64,000 bases of DNA, taken from contig JAKUPN010000008.1 of NCBI GenBank assembly GCA_022449545.1, positions 37,085 to 101,084 on the forward strand, written 5' to 3'. The notes under the pieces are model-generated. The model worked only from the letters and a program-made list of their open reading frames with translations. It did not search any database and was not told the origin of the DNA. Source of the DNA: Alphaproteobacteria bacterium. Its GTDB lineage: Bacteria > Pseudomonadota > Alphaproteobacteria > UBA6615. This document shows, in pieces, positions 10,055-19,625 of this stretch. The position numbers and the translations under genes are program-made. Each line of letters starts with the position of its first letter. Position 1 is the stretch's first letter.

Positions 10055-10474
10055 ATGAATAAACGTGCAAGTGTTGCACGCACTGGCCGCCCTCCAAGTC
10101 AGCGTCAGCTGAGGGTGGGTGAAGAAATCCGTCATTCTTTAGCAAAAATTTTGCTGAGAGAGGATTTTCTTGATCCAGATTTGATGGGGCAATCAATTAC
10201 AGTGACCGAAGTTAAAATAAGTCCTGACATGAGGAATGCCACAGTTTTTGTAACTCCTCTTGCGGGTGATGCGAAAATTATAATTCTGGCACTCAGAAGG
10301 GCCTCTAACCAATTACGAAGACAATTGTCTTCAGACACGAGACTTCGACATACCCCTAATCTAAAATTTGAGTATGATGATAGCTTTGATCAGGCAGAGC
10401 GTATTGACTTGATATTAAGTAAATCCCGATCGACAAATAGCCGTCAAGAAGATGGGGGTGGTAATGGGGCGTAG
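10055..10474 (+). CDS. rbfA: Ribosome-binding factor A
   Basis: Small KH-fold protein that binds the 30S subunit during late 16S rRNA maturation and helps cold adaptation. RQLRVGEEIRHSLAKIL at the N terminus and ITVTEVKISPDMRNATVFVTPL mark the family; the end of the KH domain appears as LRHTPNLKFEYDDSFDQAERID. At 139 residues it is of normal size. Its last 11 bp overlap the start chosen for truB, consistent with translational coupling. The upstream spacer of about 110 bp contains a possible terminator. Confidence 0.94.
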   Translation: MNKRASVARTGRPPSQRQLRVGEEIRHSLAKILLREDFLDPDLMGQSITVTEVKISPDMRNATVFVTPLAGDAKIIILALRRASNQLRRQLSSDTRLRHTPNLKFEYDDSFDQAERIDLILSKSRSTNSRQEDGGGNGA

Positions 10475-11393
10475 AAAACGGGAGGGCTTACCTATATCAG
10501 GATGGATTAATGTTGATAAGCCGATAGGCATTACTTCTGCGGTGTGTGTTAACAGTGTTCGTCGCGCGACCAACGCAGCCAAACTAGGGCACGCAGGTAC
10601 ACTCGATCCGGGTGCTAGCGGTATATTACCTATTGCTCTGGGTGAGGCAACTAAGACGATGCCATTTATAGTAGGGGCGCAAAAACATTATTCCTTTACT
10701 GTAAATTGGGGGGCACTAAGAGATACTGATGATGCTCAGGGCCAAATTTTAGAGTGTTCCGATCAAAGGCCGACAAAAAAAGATATAGAAGAAGTGTTGC
10801 CTAGTTTTATAGGTGAGATCGAACAGGTGCCTCCCAAATATTCCGCTATAAAGGTTAACGGTCGCAGAGCTTATTCTTTGGCTAGATCTGGACTAAATGT
10901 AGATCTCGAGGCGCGTAAGATATCGATATTTTCTTTTGAGCTTTTAGAAACAATTGATGACAATCGATCAAGGTTTTCTGTCATAAGTGGAAAAGGGGCT
11001 TATATGCGCGGTTTGGCGCGAGATTTGGCTTATTCTTTGGGAACTTTAGGATATTTATCAGACTTACGACGTAATTCTGTAGGACCTTTTAGTGAATCAA
11101 ATGCAATTTCACTGGAAAAAATTGAAAAACTTGGTCATAGTGCGGCTGCCTCGCCTATTCTATTACCAATTGAGACAGCGCTGGACGGTATCCCGGCGCT
11201 AGATCTTACGGTGAACGAGGCAACTAAGTTACGGAATGGGCAAGCGATCCCGGTTTTACGTCACGATGATCGGGTTCAAATAGAAGCGGTGGGTGATGGA
11301 GGCGTAGTTCTTGCTATAGAATCAAAAACGCCAGTTGCTCTTGTTAGAGTCGATGGAATTCAGATCCGTCCGGTTCGTGTATTAAACCTTTGA
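10464..11393 (+). CDS. truB: tRNA pseudouridine(55) synthase
   Basis: Converts U55 of the tRNA T-loop to pseudouridine. The catalytic Asp lies in the motif GHAGTLDPGASGILPIALGEATK; the second motif VPPKYSAIKVNGRRAY and the TruB C-terminal/PUA-like region follow. Two in-frame ATGs are available, 10452 and 10464; I prefer 10464 because it gives the family N terminus MGRRKREGLPISGWINVDKP and has a G-rich stretch just upstream. At 309 residues the length is normal. It overlaps rbfA and is followed by rpsO 18 bp later. Confidence 0.94.
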   Translation: MGRRKREGLPISGWINVDKPIGITSAVCVNSVRRATNAAKLGHAGTLDPGASGILPIALGEATKTMPFIVGAQKHYSFTVNWGALRDTDDAQGQILECSDQRPTKKDIEEVLPSFIGEIEQVPPKYSAIKVNGRRAYSLARSGLNVDLEARKISIFSFELLETIDDNRSRFSVISGKGAYMRGLARDLAYSLGTLGYLSDLRRNSVGPFSESNAISLEKIEKLGHSAAASPILLPIETALDGIPALDLTVNEATKLRNGQAIPVLRHDDRVQIEAVGDGGVVLAIESKTPVALVRVDGIQIRPVRVLNL

Positions 11394-11411
11394 TACCGGG
11401 AGAAATATATA

Positions 11412-11681
11412 ATGTCTATTACACCAGAACGTAAGGCAGAAGTAATTAAGGAGTACCAAACAAAAGAAAATGACACTGGTTCTCCGGAAGTTCAGATCGC
11501 TGTTTTGACAGAGCGTATTATAAATCTAACAGAACATTTAAAGAGTCATGCCAAGGATCATCATTCTCGTCGCGGCTTGCTTCTTATGGTTGGACAGCGC
11601 AGGAGATTACTTGATTACACTCAGAGAAAAAGTGAAGAGCGCTACCAAAATCTCATTAATCGATTAGGTTTACGTCGATAG
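11412..11681 (+). CDS. rpsO: 30S ribosomal protein S15
   Basis: Primary 16S rRNA-binding protein of the 30S platform, also part of an intersubunit bridge. The 89-residue length and motifs [43 protein letters not shown] and [12 protein letters not shown] are diagnostic. A ggag sequence precedes the ATG by about 9 bases. rpsO is followed by pnp, an arrangement conserved through proteobacteria in which the two transcripts are linked and processed. Confidence 0.97.
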   Translation: MSITPERKAEVIKEYQTKENDTGSPEVQIAVLTERIINLTEHLKSHAKDHHSRRGLLLMVGQRRRLLDYTQRKSEERYQNLINRLGLRR

Positions 11682-11707
11682 TGAAAATTTTTTGCACCAA
11701 GTAAAAT

Positions 11708-11739
11708 ATACCGACACAAAAATACAATCCGGTATTTTT
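11708..11739 (+). terminator. rpsO-pnp intergenic hairpin with T-run
   Basis: ataccg (11708-11713) pairs with cggtat (11730-11735), and the flanking A-rich and T-rich bases extend the stem; TTTTT occupies 11735-11739. This resembles the partial terminator found after rpsO in other bacteria. It lies about 130 bases before pnp, so some read-through is expected if pnp has no promoter of its own. Confidence 0.5.
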
Positions 11740-11817
11740 GGTCGTTTTAGTACGGATCCGCTGTACACACATCTAATGAAACGATTCTTAGGTGTTTAAA
11801 ACCCCACAATATGTGGG

Positions 11818-11847
11818 CAAGTGATTTAGGAGGGCCCAAATCGCTTG
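11818..11847 (+). promoter_or_regulatory. pnp leader hairpin, possible autoregulatory site
   Basis: caagtgattt (11818-11827) pairs with aaatcgcttg (11838-11847), ten pairs including one G-U, with the loop aggagggccc exposing a Shine-Dalgarno-like aggagg. A second small hairpin, cccac/gtggg, lies at 11802-11816. In E. coli a stem in the pnp 5' leader is cut by RNase III and then used by PNPase to repress its own translation; this placement suggests a similar role, but the structure here is inferred only from complementarity. Confidence 0.45.
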
Positions 11848-11868
11848 AGTTAGTTGGGATAAATATCA

Positions 11869-14055
11869 ATGTTTGACGTTGTTCGTAAAGAAATTGAATG
11901 GGGTGGCAGGCCTCTTATTTTTGAAACTGGGAGATTAGCAAGGCAGGCCGATGGGGCTGTAGTTGTTACTTATGGGGAGACATCCGCACTTTGCACTGCT
12001 GTTGGTGCTAAGGCACCTAAACCAGGTATGGATTTTTTTCCTCTTACAGTAAATTATCAAGAAAAAACCTTTGCTGCAGGAAAAATACCAGGCGGCTTTT
12101 TTAAACGTGAAGGTCGCCCCACTGAAAAAGAGACACTTATCTCTAGGTTGATAGATAGGCCAATTCGTCCACTTTTTCATCCTAGTTATCGTTGTGAAAC
12201 GCAGGTTATTTCTACAGTGGTTTCACATGATTTGGAAAATGACCCTGATATTGTTTCCCTGCTTGGGTGCTCTGCAGCGCTCACAATTTCGGGTTTGCCG
12301 TTTATGGGGCCAGTTGCTGGAGCGAGAGTAGGGTATATTGATAAGGAGTTCGTTTTAAACCCGACAGCAGAGGAGATGCTAAAGTCAGAGCTCGATCTAG
12401 TGGTTGCTGGAACAAGGGAAGGAGTTTTGATGGTGGAATCAGAAGCGAATGAACTTTCTGAAGAAATTATGTTGGAAGCAGTCATGTTCGGACATGAGTC
12501 TTATCAATTAGTAATTGATAATATTATAGATTTGGCAGAACAGTCAGCTAAAGAGCCTAGACCTCTTGAAAACACCCCACAAGAAGTTCTTGATTTAAAT
12601 AAGAAAATAAAAGATCTGGCAGAATCAGAGTTAAGAAAAGCTTATAAAGAAACGGTTAAGCAAACTCGGCATGAAAAAATTTCAGTGGTGAAACAAGAGG
12701 TGGCAGAGCAGCTTTCAGAAGAAGAACAAGCCGTTATGGATGGCCCTATTAAAGACTTAGAAAAAGATATTGTTAGAAGAGATATACTGGATTCGGGCCA
12801 ACGGATTGACGGACGCAATACGACTACTGTCCGTCCAATAGACTGTCTGGTTTCAATGTTACCTAGAAGTCACGGATCTGCAGTTTTCACCAGAGGTGAA
12901 ACCCAAGCTCTTGTTGTTACCACTTTAGGTACTGGTCAGGACGAACAAATTATTGATGCTCTGGAAGGTGAGTATCGGGAACATTTTATGTTACACTATA
13001 ATTTTCCTCCTTATTCAGTAGGTGAGGCAGGTAGAATGTTTGGTCCAGGCCGACGTGAGATAGGGCATGGAAAGTTAGCCTGGAGAGCTATTAGACCTCT
13101 TTTGCCGTCAAAAGAAGTTTTCCCATATACAATAAGAGTAGTGTCTGAAATCACAGAATCTAATGGGTCATCATCTATGGCCACCGTTTGTGGGAGTTCT
13201 TTGTCAATGATGGATGCAGGCGTACCTCTTAAGGCTCCTGTCGCTGGTATAGCTATGGGCTTGATCAAAGAAAACGATGGTTATGCGGTTCTATCAGATA
13301 TATTAGGGGATGAAGATCACTTAGGTGATATGGACTTTAAAGTTGCAGGCACTGAAACAGGTGTAACTTCTCTTCAGATGGATATTAAGATCACTTCTAT
13401 AACGGAAGAAATTATGAAAATTGCCCTGGATCAAGCTCGTGAGGGCCGTTTACATATATTAGGAGAAATGTCTAAAGCATTGGCTGAGTCTCGTGATAAC
13501 TTATCTGAACATGCCCCCAGAATTAGTACTATGAACGTTCCTCCAGACAAGATTCGTGATGTTATTGGCACAGGAGGAAAAATAATCCGTGAAATATGTG
13601 AAGAGACGGGTTGTAAAATAGACATTGATGATGAGGGTTTGATCAAGATCGCATCTTCTGACGGAGAGGCTGCTGAACGAGCGATAGAATGGATAAAGGG
13701 TATAGTTGCTGAGCCGGAAGTGGGGGTTATTTATACTGGGAAAGTTGTAAAAGTTATGGATTTTGGAGCTTTTGTTAATTTCCTTGGCCCAAGAGACGGT
13801 CTAGTTCACATATCCGAATTATTGAATGAACGTGTTGGGCAAGTAACTGATGTTGTTAATGAAGGGGACGAAGTTAAGGTCAAAGTAATAGGTTTAGATG
13901 ACAGGGGGAAAGTTAAGTTATCGATGAGGGTTGTTGATCAAGAATCCGGAGAAGAAATTGATGATCCCAGACCTCCAAGAGAGCCGCGGGCTAAAGAGAC
14001 CGATAGCGATGGTCGCCCTCCTCGAAGACCTAGGAGACGAAGAGCTACAGACTAA
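11869..14055 (+). CDS. pnp: Polyribonucleotide nucleotidyltransferase (PNPase)
   Basis: Phosphorolytic 3'-to-5' exoribonuclease and polynucleotide polymerase of the RNA degradosome. Two RNase PH-like halves (about residues 1-240 and 310-550) flank a helical linker; the second contains [16 protein letters not shown] and the phosphate-binding [20 protein letters not shown] region. KH ([20 protein letters not shown], about 561) and S1 ([20 protein letters not shown], about 625-690) domains follow. The basic tail [13 protein letters not shown] is lineage-specific. Length 728 residues, slightly longer than E. coli PNPase. It closes the translation operon; the convergent fab operon ends 53 bp away. 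Confidence 0.96.
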   Translation: MFDVVRKEIEWGGRPLIFETGRLARQADGAVVVTYGETSALCTAVGAKAPKPGMDFFPLTVNYQEKTFAAGKIPGGFFKREGRPTEKETLISRLIDRPIRPLFHPSYRCETQVISTVVSHDLENDPDIVSLLGCSAALTISGLPFMGPVAGARVGYIDKEFVLNPTAEEMLKSELDLVVAGTREGVLMVESEANELSEEIMLEAVMFGHESYQLVIDNIIDLAEQSAKEPRPLENTPQEVLDLNKKIKDLAESELRKAYKETVKQTRHEKISVVKQEVAEQLSEEEQAVMDGPIKDLEKDIVRRDILDSGQRIDGRNTTTVRPIDCLVSMLPRSHGSAVFTRGETQALVVTTLGTGQDEQIIDALEGEYREHFMLHYNFPPYSVGEAGRMFGPGRREIGHGKLAWRAIRPLLPSKEVFPYTIRVVSEITESNGSSSMATVCGSSLSMMDAGVPLKAPVAGIAMGLIKENDGYAVLSDILGDEDHLGDMDFKVAGTETGVTSLQMDIKITSITEEIMKIALDQAREGRLHILGEMSKALAESRDNLSEHAPRISTMNVPPDKIRDVIGTGGKIIREICEETGCKIDIDDEGLIKIASSDGEAAERAIEWIKGIVAEPEVGVIYTGKVVKVMDFGAFVNFLGPRDGLVHISELLNERVGQVTDVVNEGDEVKVKVIGLDDRGKVKLSMRVVDQESGEEIDDPRPPREPRAKETDSDGRPPRRPRRRRATD

Positions 14056-14108
14056 ACGGTTTCGAAGAATATACTAAGAAATGGAAATCTCGTCTTAATT
14101 TTAAGAGG

Positions 14109-14987
14109 TTATTTTTGGGGGTTTCCATCTTCCTTCGGAGGAGGCATACCTATAGTTTTGAAGCCGCAATCTACATAATGAATTTCGCCCGTTACCGCTC
14201 CAGAAAGATCAGATAGAAGGTACAGGCCTGCACCTCCAATATCGTCAAGTACTACATTGCGGCGTAGGGGAGCGACCTCTCTGCTATGATTATAAACTTG
14301 TCTAGCAGAGCCAACTGCAGAGCCTGCCAATGTCCTCATTGGTCCAGCAGATATAGCATTAACTCTTATCCCTAAGGGCCCTAGATCAGCAGCGAGGTAT
14401 CTTACAGACGCCTCCAGAGCAGCCTTAGCGACTCCCATAACATTATAATTTGGCATCACTTGTTGGGCTCCATGATATGTTAGAGTAATCATAGAACCTC
14501 CATTATTCATCATTTTGGCGGCTCTCTTGGCAACTGCTGTGAACGAGTAACAAGATATATTCATTGTATTTAAAAAATTTTCTTGAGAGGTGTCTACATA
14601 ACGGCCTTTAAGTTCTTCTTTGTCTGAATATGCAATTGCATGAACTACAAAATCTAACTTACCCAAGTCATCCTTAAGCATATTGAAAGCTAAATCTATA
14701 CTATTTGGATTAGAAACATCACATTCGATTAAATTGGATGCTCCAACGGAATTTGCTAATGGTTCGACACGTTTGGCAAACGAATCAGACTGATAGGTAA
14801 ATGCTAGTTTGGCCCCTTGTGCGGCTGCGGTTTTGGCTATTCCCCAAGCGATGGAATGATCATTAGCAACACCCATAATCAGACCTCGTTTTCCAGACAT
14901 AATAGAGCCTTTTTCTGGCAGTTGCGTGGAACTCATAGGCTTAGATTTGGGAGAAGAGATTTTTTTTGGAGCGAGTGAATCAGCCAT
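14109..14987 (-). CDS. fabI: Enoyl-[acyl-carrier-protein] reductase [NADH]
   Basis: Reduces trans-2-enoyl-ACP to acyl-ACP, the last step of each fatty acid elongation cycle, and is the target of triclosan-type inhibitors in other bacteria. It is an SDR-fold protein: nucleotide-binding [14 protein letters not shown], and the catalytic Tyr-x6-Lys in [13 protein letters not shown]. The ATG at 14987 overlaps the fabB stop by 8 bp, giving an unusual Ser/Pro/Lys-rich extension of 29 residues; the internal ATG at 14900, preceded by an aaagg sequence, would give the ordinary 263-residue protein and may be the true start. Third gene of fabA-fabB-fabI. Confidence 0.93.
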   Translation of the reverse strand: MADSLAPKKISSPKSKPMSSTQLPEKGSIMSGKRGLIMGVANDHSIAWGIAKTAAAQGAKLAFTYQSDSFAKRVEPLANSVGASNLIECDVSNPNSIDLAFNMLKDDLGKLDFVVHAIAYSDKEELKGRYVDTSQENFLNTMNISCYSFTAVAKRAAKMMNNGGSMITLTYHGAQQVMPNYNVMGVAKAALEASVRYLAADLGPLGIRVNAISAGPMRTLAGSAVGSARQVYNHSREVAPLRRNVVLDDIGGAGLYLLSDLSGAVTGEIHYVDCGFKTIGMPPPKEDGNPQK

Positions 14988-16209
14988 TGTAACGCTCGAA
15001 TACAAGTGTTGCATTTGTACCACCAAAGCCGAAACTATTGGACATAACACAATTTAGACCGGCATTATCAAGACGTTCCGTGATTATTTCTGCGTCCTCA
15101 GCTTCAGGGTCAATAGACTCTATATTCGCTGAGGCAGCAATGAAATCTTCATCTAACATAAGTAATGAATATATTGCTTCATGGACGCCAGTCGCACCTT
15201 GTGAATGCCCTGTCAGAGATTTAGTTGATGAGATTTTAGGTCTGTGTGCTCCAAATACTTTTTTAATAGCTTTGAGTTCTATCATATCTCCGGCCGGAGT
15301 AGATGTGCCATGAGCATTAATATAATCAACAGCAGTATTTCCAAGTGTTTTTGTTGCCAAGCTCATACATCTGACAGCACCTTCTCCAGAAGGCGCTACC
15401 ATATCCACACCGTCAGATGTTGCTCCATATCCTGTGATTTCAGCGTATATTTTAGCACCTCTAGCCTTTGCTCTCTCTAGTTCTTCCAGAACAACTACAC
15501 CTGCTCCGCCTGCGATAACGAAACCATCTCTATTTACATCGAAAGGTCGAGAAGCTTTTTGAGGTGTTTGATTGAACTTAGAAGACAAAGCGCCCATAGC
15601 ATCGAAAAGTACCGTGAGGGTCCAATGAAGTTCCTCTCCCCCACCTGCAAACACTACATCCTGTTTTCCCCATTGTATAAGCTCGGCTCCATTGCCTATG
15701 CAATGGGCACTGGTGGAGCAAGCAGAGCTTATAGAATAGCTAAGACCACGCATTTGAAAAGCAGTTGAAAGGTTGGCGGAATTTGTTGAACACATAGATT
15801 TGGGTACTGCGTAGGGTCCTACACGTTTAGCGTTTTTTTCGCGAGCTACGTCAGCGGCGTTAACTAGTGCTGATGTTGACGGTCCCCCAGAGCCCATAAC
15901 TAAGCCTGTTTGTTCACTCCTTATTTCATCCATCGTTAAGCCAGCACATTCCGCTGCAGCCCGCATCGCCACATAATTGTATGCTGATCCATCGCCCATA
16001 AATCTTCTCAGTTTTCTATCTATATAATTATCCAGATCTATATTGGGTGCTCCATGGATATGACTACGAAAGCCTCTTTCAGCATATTCTTCAGAAAAAA
16101 CAATTCCTGATAGACCTTTCTTTAAGTTTTGTGTCACATTATTAAGATCGTTTCCTAGAGGGGAAACTATACCCAAGCCAGTTACAGCAACACGACGTAA
16201 TTCAGGCAT
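14980..16209 (-). CDS. fabB: 3-oxoacyl-[acyl-carrier-protein] synthase I
   Basis: Condensing enzyme that elongates acyl-ACP with malonyl-ACP and, with FabA, commits intermediates to unsaturated fatty acids. The thiolase-fold catalytic triad is present: Cys in [10 protein letters not shown] (about residue 163), His in [11 protein letters not shown] (about 297) and His in [10 protein letters not shown] (about 333). FabB rather than FabF is supported by residue spacing and by the fabA neighbour. The start codon overlaps the fabA stop as TAATG, and fabI overlaps its end, so the three genes are tightly coupled. Length 409 residues. Confidence 0.95.
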   Translation of the reverse strand: MPELRRVAVTGLGIVSPLGNDLNNVTQNLKKGLSGIVFSEEYAERGFRSHIHGAPNIDLDNYIDRKLRRFMGDGSAYNYVAMRAAAECAGLTMDEIRSEQTGLVMGSGGPSTSALVNAADVAREKNAKRVGPYAVPKSMCSTNSANLSTAFQMRGLSYSISSACSTSAHCIGNGAELIQWGKQDVVFAGGGEELHWTLTVLFDAMGALSSKFNQTPQKASRPFDVNRDGFVIAGGAGVVVLEELERAKARGAKIYAEITGYGATSDGVDMVAPSGEGAVRCMSLATKTLGNTAVDYINAHGTSTPAGDMIELKAIKKVFGAHRPKISSTKSLTGHSQGATGVHEAIYSLLMLDEDFIAASANIESIDPEAEDAEIITERLDNAGLNCVMSNSFGFGGTNATLVFERYNG

Positions 16210-16745
16210 TACACACCTGCTTTCTCACCTTCTGGGAATAACCCCACACGTAGATTAGTTGCCTCATAAACTCGATCTTTATCTAGTTGAGCATATCCAT
16301 CAGCTATAGCGAGAGTGAAGGCTCTCTTTATAACTTTTTTCACATTTATATGATAGCGAAGCACTTTGCCCCCAGGCTTAACCTCTCCAGTAAACTTGAC
16401 TTCTCCAACAGACAGTGCTCGGCCTGGCCCTGGTCGGTTTAACCATCCTAGAAAAAAGCCTAGCATTTGCCAAAGGGCGTCAAGTCCCAGGCAGCCGGGC
16501 ATAACAGGATCACCTTCAAAATGGCATTTATAAAACCACAAATGATCAGTTATATCTAATTCAGCTATAATTTCTCCATTACCATGCTCTCCCCCGTCAT
16601 TATTAATTGAAATAATTCGATCAAACATTAAAAGGGGTGGTAAGGGTAGTCTAGCGTTGCCCGGGCCGAATAACTCGCCATGACCGCATAACAACAAGTC
16701 CTCATAAGAAAAACTATTTTTTGAAAAAGGCGCGTCTATGCTCAT
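16209..16745 (-). CDS. fabA: 3-hydroxydecanoyl-[acyl-carrier-protein] dehydratase/isomerase
   Basis: Dehydrates 3-hydroxydecanoyl-ACP and isomerises the product to cis-3-decenoyl-ACP, the branch point to unsaturated fatty acids under anaerobic-type synthesis. The hot-dog fold active-site His is in [20 protein letters not shown] (about residue 73), with the catalytic Asp in GLDALW. ATG 16745 gives [18 protein letters not shown], which matches the family N terminus better than an ATG 33 bases further upstream. Length 178 residues. It leads a fabA-fabB-fabI operon divergent from irr, a pairing common in alphaproteobacteria. Confidence 0.95.
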   Translation of the reverse strand: MSIDAPFSKNSFSYEDLLLCGHGELFGPGNARLPLPPLLMFDRIISINNDGGEHGNGEIIAELDITDHLWFYKCHFEGDPVMPGCLGLDALWQMLGFFLGWLNRPGPGRALSVGEVKFTGEVKPGGKVLRYHINVKKVIKRAFTLAIADGYAQLDKDRVYEATNLRVGLFPEGEKAGV

Positions 16746-17014
16746 TAGCCTAAACCTAAAATGACATTTGCATGCCAAGAGATGTTTTTGTGGCGTACCT
16801 TATTACAGAAAGCTACCCCTAATGGCCATCTTTTTATATGTTTTTCTATCGTTAAAAATCTATAGGTTATAAAATTTGTCAATTTGTCCATCTACACTAA
16901 CTTTTAAAATCTAGAATAATAAATAATTTAAAATATACATGGTATTATAGAGTTAACCAGCGTTTTGAAAAGATTCTTCTTTACATAACCTTAGTAAGGT
17001 AAATATGTTTGTGT

Positions 17015-17449
17015 ATGATAGAAATACAGAAAACAGAAAATAGTAGGCCTTACACAGAAATACTAAACAAAATAAAAAGTGTGAGTCTGAGACCAACCCG
17101 TCAGCGACTAGCACTGGGTAAGTTACTTTTTGATGACGCGGATCGACACGTTACTGCCGAGTCATTGCATGAAGAAGCGATTGCTGCAGGGATCAAAGTA
17201 TCACTTGCTACGGTTTATAATACACTAAACCGGTTTGCTGCAGCAGGATTATTGACTGAAGTTGTTGTTGCCCCAGGACGTTCTTATTACGACACAAATA
17301 TTACTAATCATCACCATTTTTTTTGTGAAGACAATGGAACGCTGGAAGATATTCCTGGGGATGCCATAAAACTTGCTTCGCTTCCTGAGCCGCCATTAGG
17401 GACAAAAGTAAAAAGATTTGATGTAGTTGTCCGTGTGGAAAAGGATTAG
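17015..17449 (+). CDS. irr: Iron response regulator Irr (Fur superfamily)
   Basis: Haem-sensitive transcription factor that controls iron and haem genes in alphaproteobacteria. The winged-helix part shows LRPTRQRLALGKLLF and KVSLATVYNTLNRFAAAGLLTEV; the dimerisation domain carries the hallmark histidine triplet in TNHHHFFCEDNG (about residue 99), the haem/metal site of Irr. The classical Fur zinc-binding CxxC pairs are absent, as expected for Irr. An in-frame TTG at 17009 is possible; I use ATG 17015. The gene is divergent from fabA and upstream of the rubrerythrin operon, which may be one of its targets. Confidence 0.9.
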   Translation: MIEIQKTENSRPYTEILNKIKSVSLRPTRQRLALGKLLFDDADRHVTAESLHEEAIAAGIKVSLATVYNTLNRFAAAGLLTEVVVAPGRSYYDTNITNHHHFFCEDNGTLEDIPGDAIKLASLPEPPLGTKVKRFDVVVRVEKD

Positions 17450-17507
17450 ATAATAAGAGTTTAAAAATAGTAAATAAGACTGTAATATAAATGAATTATC
17501 ATGTAAG

Positions 17508-17557
17508 TTAGAATAGATCTAATATATTGACTAGGTTTTTCAATTGGTTCATATTGT
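17508..17557 (+). promoter_or_regulatory. Putative Irr-box-like repeat and promoter of the rubrerythrin operon
   Basis: An interrupted inverted repeat, TTAGAATAGATCTAA (17508-17522), lies directly before a candidate -35 TTGACT (17527-17532) and -10 TATTGT (17552-17557, spacing 19). The repeat arms TTAGA/TCTAA resemble the iron-control element bound by Irr, whose known form is TTTAGAA-type arms in inverted orientation. The rubrerythrin start codon is about 80 bases further on. Promoter spacing is longer than ideal; binding by Irr is inference. Confidence 0.35.
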
Positions 17558-17640
17558 ACCCCGATGTGATATCTAAAATTAATAAGATTGATATTGTGAG
17601 GAAAAGACTGATCCTCTAGTCCCGTAACAAGGAGAATGAT

Positions 17641-18057
17641 ATGTCATTAAAAGGCAGTAAAACGGAAGGCAACTTAAAAGACGCCTTTGCTGGTGAAAGT
17701 CAAGCTAACCGTCGGTATTTATATTTTGCTCAAAAAGCGGATGTGGAGGGCTACAATGATGTAGCTGCTGTGTTTAGATCTACCGCTGAAGGTGAAACTG
17801 GTCATGCACATGGTCACCTGGAGTTTCTAGAAGAGGTTGGTGATCCTGCTACCGGGAATCCAATCGGTACAACTGCGCTTAACCTTGAAGCGGCTATCGC
17901 AGGTGAAACTCACGAGTATACAGATATGTATCCTGGAATGGCTAGAACAGCTCGTGAAGAAGGTTTTGATGAAATATCTGATTGGTTTGAAACCCTGGCA
18001 AAAGCAGAAAAAAGCCATGCTGGACGTTTTCAAAAAGCAAGAGACGAATTAGATTAA
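17641..18057 (+). CDS. rbr: Rubrerythrin, short form without rubredoxin domain
   Basis: Diiron four-helix protein that reduces hydrogen peroxide or stores and buffers iron. Iron ligands are visible in helix order: Glu in [13 protein letters not shown], Glu/His in [10 protein letters not shown], two Glu in [11 protein letters not shown] and Glu/His in AEKSHAGRF. The protein ends at 138 residues without the C-terminal Cys4 rubredoxin domain of classical rubrerythrin, so electrons must come from a partner. A good Shine-Dalgarno sequence (aaggag) precedes the ATG. It heads a module with an Fe-S CCG protein and DUF3501; the Fe-S protein is a plausible electron donor. Confidence 0.92.
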   Translation: MSLKGSKTEGNLKDAFAGESQANRRYLYFAQKADVEGYNDVAAVFRSTAEGETGHAHGHLEFLEEVGDPATGNPIGTTALNLEAAIAGETHEYTDMYPGMARTAREEGFDEISDWFETLAKAEKSHAGRFQKARDELD

Positions 18058-18192
18058 ACTAAACTTGCTACTATGAGCTGTTTCGAATTACACCTTACTC
18101 AATAGAAACCACTAAAATGGGTAGACCGTAAGTAGTCTTGTTGAAGATTTCGATTTTTTGTTTCAAGCTTATAGTTATAGCTGGGGGTTACC

Positions 18193-19605
18193 ATGCCGAA
18201 TGAAACTGTAAACGGAGAAATGGTGCCCTCTTCCAGCGAAGGTGGTCTGGGTGCTCCAACGAGACATCCTATTGAGTGGGAAGATCCTAAATACTACGAT
18301 GAGGAGGATCTTGACTCTGAACTTAGACGTGTCTTCGATATTTGTCATGGGTGCAGGCGTTGCTTTAATCTTTGTGACAGTTTTCCGCGCCTTTTCGACT
18401 TGATAGATGAATCGGATTCTGGAGAACTTGATTCGGTTGAATCAGAAGGTTTTAAATCAGTAGTAGATGCATGTACATTCTGTGACATGTGTTTTTTGAC
18501 CAAGTGTCCATATGTGCCACCACACGAGTTCAACGTAGATTTTCCTCATTTGATGTTGCGCTATCGAGCAGTTGAAAATAGTAAAAATCAAGTGCCAGTG
18601 ACGAAACGTGAAATAAGTAAGACTGATCGCAATGGAAAAGTAGCGTCAACGATGTCTGGTTTGGTAAATTGGGCCTCTAGTACCGATAATGTTATTGCTC
18701 GTTCTGTAATAGAAAAAACCACTAGTATAGACCGTAGAGCGACTTTGCCAAAATTTTCTAAAAAATCGTTTTCTGATATTTCTATCTCTGACTTGCCGGA
18801 AATCAATAAAGCTGCGCCAGCATACGGCAGAAAAGCAATTATATATGCCACCTGCTTTATAAATTATAATAATCCGTTGATGGGCGAACTAACTAGAAAA
18901 GTACTGGCCCACAATGGGGTGACGACTGAAATAATTTATCCATCCTGTTGTGGTATGCCACAATTAGAGCAAGGTGATCTGATGGAAGTTTCTAACAAAG
19001 CGAAAAGGGTAGCAACTGAAATGCAGCCTTGGATTGATAAGGGTTATGATGTCATATCTTTGACGCCCAGTTGTTCCTTAATGCTTAAGTTTGAGTGGCC
19101 ATTGATATTACCTGATAATAATGATGTCCTTAGATTAGCAGAAGCTACTAGTGATATATCAGAATATATAGTGAAATTATCTAAAGACGAAGGTCTGGTA
19201 GAAGGTCTTAGCCAGATGCCTGGTCCAATAGCATTGCATCTGGCCTGTCATTCCAGGGCTCAAAACATGGGACAAAAAGCAACAGAGTTACTACGTTTAA
19301 TTCCTGATATTGACTTAAATGTAATTGAGCGCTGTTCAGGTCATGGCGGCACTTGGGGTATTTATAAAGATAATTTTGAAACCTCGATCAAAGTTGGTCG
19401 ACCGGTTGCAAATAAATCTAAAGAAGCCGCATATATTGTCTCTGAATGTCCACTTGCTGCGGATCATATATTACAAGGTTTGGAATTACTATCGACAAAA
19501 CAAAGTGATTCTGGGGAAAAAAAGGGTAAGACAGTTCCTTCTCGTTCTTTTCATCCGGTTGAATTATTTGCGGCAGCGTATGGGTTTAACTTTAAAGACA
19601 AATAA
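18193..19605 (+). CDS. Fe-S protein with two 4Fe-4S motifs and CCG (heterodisulfide reductase-like) domains
   Basis: The N-terminal region has two ferredoxin-like clusters, CHGCRRCFNLC (about residue 53) and CTFCDMCFLTKCP (about 97), followed by two cysteine-rich CCG-type domains containing YPSCCGMPQLEQGD and CHSRAQNMG...ERCSGHGGTWG, as in GlpC and HdrB. Such proteins pass electrons between a redox carrier and a thiol or quinone. In many alphaproteobacteria this gene follows rubrerythrin and precedes DUF3501, exactly as here (135 bp and 20 bp gaps). The most likely role is an oxidoreductase working with rubrerythrin, but no biochemical function is known to me. The second CCG motif reads CSG, a departure from the consensus. 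Confidence 0.82.
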   Translation: MPNETVNGEMVPSSSEGGLGAPTRHPIEWEDPKYYDEEDLDSELRRVFDICHGCRRCFNLCDSFPRLFDLIDESDSGELDSVESEGFKSVVDACTFCDMCFLTKCPYVPPHEFNVDFPHLMLRYRAVENSKNQVPVTKREISKTDRNGKVASTMSGLVNWASSTDNVIARSVIEKTTSIDRRATLPKFSKKSFSDISISDLPEINKAAPAYGRKAIIYATCFINYNNPLMGELTRKVLAHNGVTTEIIYPSCCGMPQLEQGDLMEVSNKAKRVATEMQPWIDKGYDVISLTPSCSLMLKFEWPLILPDNNDVLRLAEATSDISEYIVKLSKDEGLVEGLSQMPGPIALHLACHSRAQNMGQKATELLRLIPDIDLNVIERCSGHGGTWGIYKDNFETSIKVGRPVANKSKEAAYIVSECPLAADHILQGLELLSTKQSDSGEKKGKTVPSRSFHPVELFAAAYGFNFKDK

Positions 19606-19625
19606 AAAAAATAGTTGAGGATAGA

